Assembly: GCA_903927685.1 (NCBI GenBank)
Contig: CAIYOB010000256.1
Location: 1 to 8,674 of the forward strand
Source of the DNA: an uncultured Planctomycetaceae bacterium
GTDB lineage: Bacteria; Planctomycetota; Planctomycetia; Pirellulales; Pirellulaceae
DNA length: 8,674 nucleotides
Direction: 5' to 3'
A program made the translations under genes and the position numbers. The notes under the pieces are model-generated. The model did not search any database. It was given only the letters and a program-made list of their open reading frames with translations, and was not told where the DNA came from. Numbering within the stretch: the first letter of the stretch is position 1; each line of letters opens with the position of its first letter. Shown here piece by piece: positions 5,961 through 8,674 of the stretch.

Positions 5961-7129
5961 GTTCTCCGCACCAGAGCACACGTCGCGAGTTTCTCCAAGG
6001 CCGGGCCGCGGTCAACGCCCTGCAGGCGCTCGTCGACCCCGGTGACGCGCCGCCCGGTGCGCCGGCGGCGACTTCTGAGGCCACGAATCGGCCGGCCGCG
6101 CCGACGTATCTGATGCAAATCAGTCGCCGGGCGATGGCGACCGATTTCGAGATCTACCTGAACGCCGGTCAGGACGCCCAGGGGACCGATGCCGCGCTGC
6201 GGGCGCTGGAGTTGGTCGAGCAACTGGAAAACCAGCTGACCGTCTATCGGCCGGACAGCGAGGTCATGGACGTGAACCGCCGCGCGGCTGACGGGCCGGT
6301 GGCGGTCGAAGGCCGCTTGTTCCAGATCCTGCAACTGGGCGTGCAACTGTCCCGGGAGACCGGCGGGGCGTTCGATCTGACCGCTGGCCCGCTCTCGAAA
6401 ACCTGGGGCTTCTATCGGCGCGCCGGCCAATTGCCGGATCCCGAAGCCCTGCAGCAGGCCATGGGGCGAGTCGGCTATCGCTGGCTGGAATTAGACGACC
6501 AGCGGCACACCATCCGCTTCCTGCAACGCGGCGTCGAACTCACGCTGAATGCGATCGGCAAGGGATATGCGGTCGACCGCTGCGGGGAAGTGCTGCGCGC
6601 GGCGGGCGTCGAGAATTTCTTGATCCACGGCGGACAGAGCAGCATTCTGGCGGGCGGTTCGTACGCCGGCCATCAAGCCGGCCCGGGCGGCTGGTCCGTC
6701 GCGCTGCGACACCCGCTGAAGCCCACGCAGCGGCTGGCCGAGATCTGGCTCCGCAGCCGCGCTCTGGGGACCTCCGGCTCCGGCGTCCAGTTCTTTCATC
6801 ACCAGGGCCGCCGGTTCGGACATGTTCTGGACCCGCGCACCGGTTGGCCGACCGAAGGCGTCTTGTCGGCGACCGTGCTGGCCCCGACCGCGGCCCTGGC
6901 GGATGCGGCGTCGACGGCCTGTTTTGTGCTCGGGCCGGAGGGCACCGCCGAGTACTGCCGGAACCATCCCGAGGTGGCGGCCATCCTGGTCTGCCCCGGT
7001 CCGCGCAGCGGCAGCCTCGACATTCAGACTTTCGGCCTGGACGCCGGCGACTGGCAGCGGCTGGACGTTCCCGCCGCAGCGGCGTCCGCCGGGCCGACGG
7101 ATCATCCACCCAAGGAGCAACCGACATGA
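5957..7129 (+). CDS. apbE: ApbE-family FAD:protein FMN transferase, probably exported
   Basis: Transfers FMN from FAD to a Thr or Ser of target flavoproteins (for example Nqr/Rnf subunits and FMN-binding-domain proteins), acting outside the cytoplasm in characterised bacteria. The protein has 390 residues. STRREFLQG at 7-15 resembles a twin-arginine motif, but the hydrophobic stretch after it is short and weak. The ApbE domain starts near 53. Motifs are FDLTAGPLSKTWGF (139-152), LNAIGKGYAVDR (197-208), HGGQSS (224-229, where many ApbEs have GGD), TSGSG (272-276), GHVLDPRTGWP (288-298) and the metal-binding ADAASTA (315-321). A Pro/Ala-rich tail follows 370. It overlaps the BON gene and fbp by four bases each. 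The start lacks a Shine-Dalgarno, which fits translational coupling. Family assignment is firm; the target flavoprotein is not in this window, and export is likely but not proven. Confidence 0.92.
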   Translation: MSSPHQSTRREFLQGRAAVNALQALVDPGDAPPGAPAATSEATNRPAAPTYLMQISRRAMATDFEIYLNAGQDAQGTDAALRALELVEQLENQLTVYRPDSEVMDVNRRAADGPVAVEGRLFQILQLGVQLSRETGGAFDLTAGPLSKTWGFYRRAGQLPDPEALQQAMGRVGYRWLELDDQRHTIRFLQRGVELTLNAIGKGYAVDRCGEVLRAAGVENFLIHGGQSSILAGGSYAGHQAGPGGWSVALRHPLKPTQRLAEIWLRSRALGTSGSGVQFFHHQGRRFGHVLDPRTGWPTEGVLSATVLAPTAALADAASTACFVLGPEGTAEYCRNHPEVAAILVCPGPRSGSLDIQTFGLDAGDWQRLDVPAAAASAGPTDHPPKEQPT

Positions 7130-8196
7130 GCAACACCGACACCCACTCGCTGGAACCGGAAACACGCAAGGCGTTCGGGCAGCCCTTGGCGGGACTGTAC
7201 GACCGGCCGATCATGACCGTCGAGCAGCATATCTTGCAGGAGCAGCGGCGGTTCCCGGGGGCGTCCGGCGAGTTCTCTTGGCTGCTGTCCGGTATCACGC
7301 TGGCGACAAAGTTGATCCAGGCTCAAGTCCGCCGCGCCGGACTGGGCGATTTGCTGGGCTCGCACGGCCGCACGAACGTCCAGGGCGAGACGCAGCAGAA
7401 ACTGGATGTCTATGCCAACGAGGTCCTGCTGCATTGCTTGAGCTTGCGGGAGAGCATCGGCCTGCTGGCGTCGGAGGAAAACGAGCATCCGGTGGTTGTC
7501 AATTTCCGCTCGCCGCACGCCAATTATGCGGTCGTGTTCGATCCCCTGGACGGCTCGTCCAATATCGACATCGGGGTCAGCGTCGGAACGACGTTTTCGA
7601 TCTTGCGGCGGCCCGCGGGGGAGGACTCGGCGGATGTGGAAAAATGGGTGTTGCAGCCGGGCAGCCAGCAGATTGCCGCGGGCTATGTGGTCTACGGTTC
7701 GTCGACGATCCTGGTCTACACGGCAGGCAACGGCGTGCACGGGTTCACGCTGGATCCGGCCGTGGGGGCGTATGTGCTGAGCCACGAGAATATCCGCATG
7801 CCCGAGCAGGGCAAGTACTATTCGGTGAACGAAGCCTATGCGGCCAGCTTTTCGCCGGCGGTGCAGGAATACCTGGCGCGGCTGCGGACCGGCCAACTGG
7901 GCCGCCAGTACGCGTCGCGGTACGTCGGCTCGATGGTGGCCGATTTCCATCGCACGCTGCTCAAAGGCGGCATCTTCCTGTACCCGCCGACGACCGACAG
8001 CCCCAAGGGCAAGCTCCGCCTGCTGTACGAAGCCAACCCGGTGGCCTTCCTGGCGGAGCAAGCGGGTGGAGCGGCGACCGACGGCCGGCGGCGGATTCTG
8101 GACGTCCAGCCCGAGGCCATCCATCAGCGCACACCGCTGGTCGTAGGCAGCCGGGTCGAGATGGCCGAGTTCGAGCGGTGCATGCGGGGCGGGTAG
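7126..8196 (+). CDS. fbp: Class I fructose-1,6-bisphosphatase
   Basis: Hydrolyses fructose 1,6-bisphosphate to fructose 6-phosphate, the committed step of gluconeogenesis, using bound divalent metal in the cytoplasm. The protein has 356 residues, slightly longer than the usual 330-340 because of an extended N-terminus. The metal site is complete: Glu 117/118 in ASEENE, Asp 139 and Asp 142 in FDPLDGSSNIDIGVSVG (138-154), and Glu 302 in YEANP. RYVGSMVADFHRTLLKGG (265-282) and GIFLYPPT (282-289) are the sugar-phosphate-binding and core segments. The ATG has AAGGAG eight bases upstream and lies inside the stop of apbE (ATGA), so the two genes are translationally coupled. An uncharacterised secreted-protein gene follows after 18 bases. 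It is not fused to anything and shows no sign of damage. Assignment is very secure. Confidence 0.97.
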   Translation: MSNTDTHSLEPETRKAFGQPLAGLYDRPIMTVEQHILQEQRRFPGASGEFSWLLSGITLATKLIQAQVRRAGLGDLLGSHGRTNVQGETQQKLDVYANEVLLHCLSLRESIGLLASEENEHPVVVNFRSPHANYAVVFDPLDGSSNIDIGVSVGTTFSILRRPAGEDSADVEKWVLQPGSQQIAAGYVVYGSSTILVYTAGNGVHGFTLDPAVGAYVLSHENIRMPEQGKYYSVNEAYAASFSPAVQEYLARLRTGQLGRQYASRYVGSMVADFHRTLLKGGIFLYPPTTDSPKGKLRLLYEANPVAFLAEQAGGAATDGRRRILDVQPEAIHQRTPLVVGSRVEMAEFERCMRGG

Positions 8197-8214
8197 AGCG
8201 GGAGATCAACCTCG

Positions 8215-8674
8215 ATGTTCACAGCATGCCTGTTGACGGCGGTGTTCGCGGGGCAACCGGACTTTGAGGTTGCCTGCAAGCGCGACGACGACGCCGTGGA
8301 AACCGCGGTCCAAGCGGAGCGAGCGGTGTTCACGGTCACCAGTCCGCGCGGGATCGGCGCAGCAACGGTACACCGTCGGCGACCGTCATGGCCGGCGACG
8401 GTCAACCTGCGGCTGCGGCTGCACGGACTGGAATCGCTGACCGTCGCCAGCGGCCAGGTGACGCTCGGCGTGTCCGTGTCCAGTTCCCCGCCGCACGAGA
8501 TTCGACTGTCCGTCTCCGAGACCGGGCAGAAGCATGAGGAACCGGTCGACCGGCACAGTCGCTACTGGACCGACGTCCGCCTGCTGGCCGCCGATGGCAA
8601 GCCGGCCGCCGGACTGCCCGCAAAGGGCGGCTGGTTCGACTTGCAGCTGCCCCCGGCACTGTTGGCGACGAATC
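8215..8674 (+). CDS. Uncharacterised probable secreted protein, C-terminus cut off by window edge
   Basis: About 153 residues are visible and the frame is open to the right edge. A short hydrophobic start (MFTACLLTAVFAG) suggests a signal peptide. The mature part is mostly beta-strand-like: VFTVTSPRGIGAATVHR, then NLRLRLHGLESLTVASG, VTLGVSVSS, and further on YWTDVRLLAADGKPAAGLP and GGWFDLQLPPALL. The alternating pattern suggests an all-beta, carbohydrate-binding-like or immunoglobulin-like fold, but no catalytic motif is visible. I know similar hypothetical proteins only from planctomycetes and assign no function. The ATG at 8215 has GGGAG about ten bases upstream. It starts 18 bases after fbp, so it is very likely on the same transcript. 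Confidence 0.75.
   Translation, partial: MFTACLLTAVFAGQPDFEVACKRDDDAVETAVQAERAVFTVTSPRGIGAATVHRRRPSWPATVNLRLRLHGLESLTVASGQVTLGVSVSSSPPHEIRLSVSETGQKHEEPVDRHSRYWTDVRLLAADGKPAAGLPAKGGWFDLQLPPALLATN

Noticed and set aside
6844..7125. Extended N-terminus for fructose bisphosphatase, since its frame is open back to 6844
   Set aside because: The extension lies within the apbE gene and is of shadow composition; the ATG at 7126 has AAGGAG eight bases upstream and gives a normal-length enzyme.
6822..8267. Long plus-strand open frame of 481 codons across apbE and fbp
   Set aside because: It is out of frame with both genes, whose motifs are complete; its sequence is Arg/Pro/Gly-rich shadow.

Overview
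This high-GC window is most consistent with a planctomycete, probably of the Pirellulales type. That placement is inferred from gene content: secreted neutral ceramidase-like proteins in tandem, a Tat-exported Gfo/Idh/MocA oxidoreductase, an ApbE with a GGQSS motif, and a CysC with an insertion after its GLN segment. No rRNA or other direct phylogenetic marker is present.

The layout has three parts. The left arm, 1-2380, lies on the minus strand. It holds two tandem genes for exported neutral/alkaline ceramidase-family hydrolases, and the second one runs off the left edge. They diverge from a plus-strand gene at 2509-3816 for a Tat-signal Gfo/Idh/MocA oxidoreductase, which starts at GTG behind a strong Shine-Dalgarno. 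A small Dabb (A/B barrel) protein gene follows at 3888-4208.

The middle, 4209-4759, has no convincing intact gene. It contains two perfect inverted repeats, interrupted minus-strand reading frames that could be a decayed gene, and a run of three 10-base repeats. It ends at what I read as a selenocysteine tRNA gene (selC, 4760-4859), with an 8-bp acceptor stem, anticodon UCA, an 8-bp variable arm and encoded CCA. This is the most notable find, because it implies that the organism reads UGA as selenocysteine. No selenoprotein gene is seen in the window.

The right arm, 4929-8674, is all on the plus strand. cysC (APS kinase) comes first. It is followed by a compact unit: a BON-domain protein, an exported ApbE-type FAD:protein FMN transferase, class I fructose-1,6-bisphosphatase, and an uncharacterised secreted protein cut by the right edge. 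The first three are joined by ATGA overlaps and the last follows after 18 bases, so they are probably one transcript. Functionally the window mixes extracytoplasmic hydrolysis and redox enzymes with sulfate activation, flavoprotein maturation and gluconeogenesis. Nothing here is a clear mobile element, CRISPR array or defence system.
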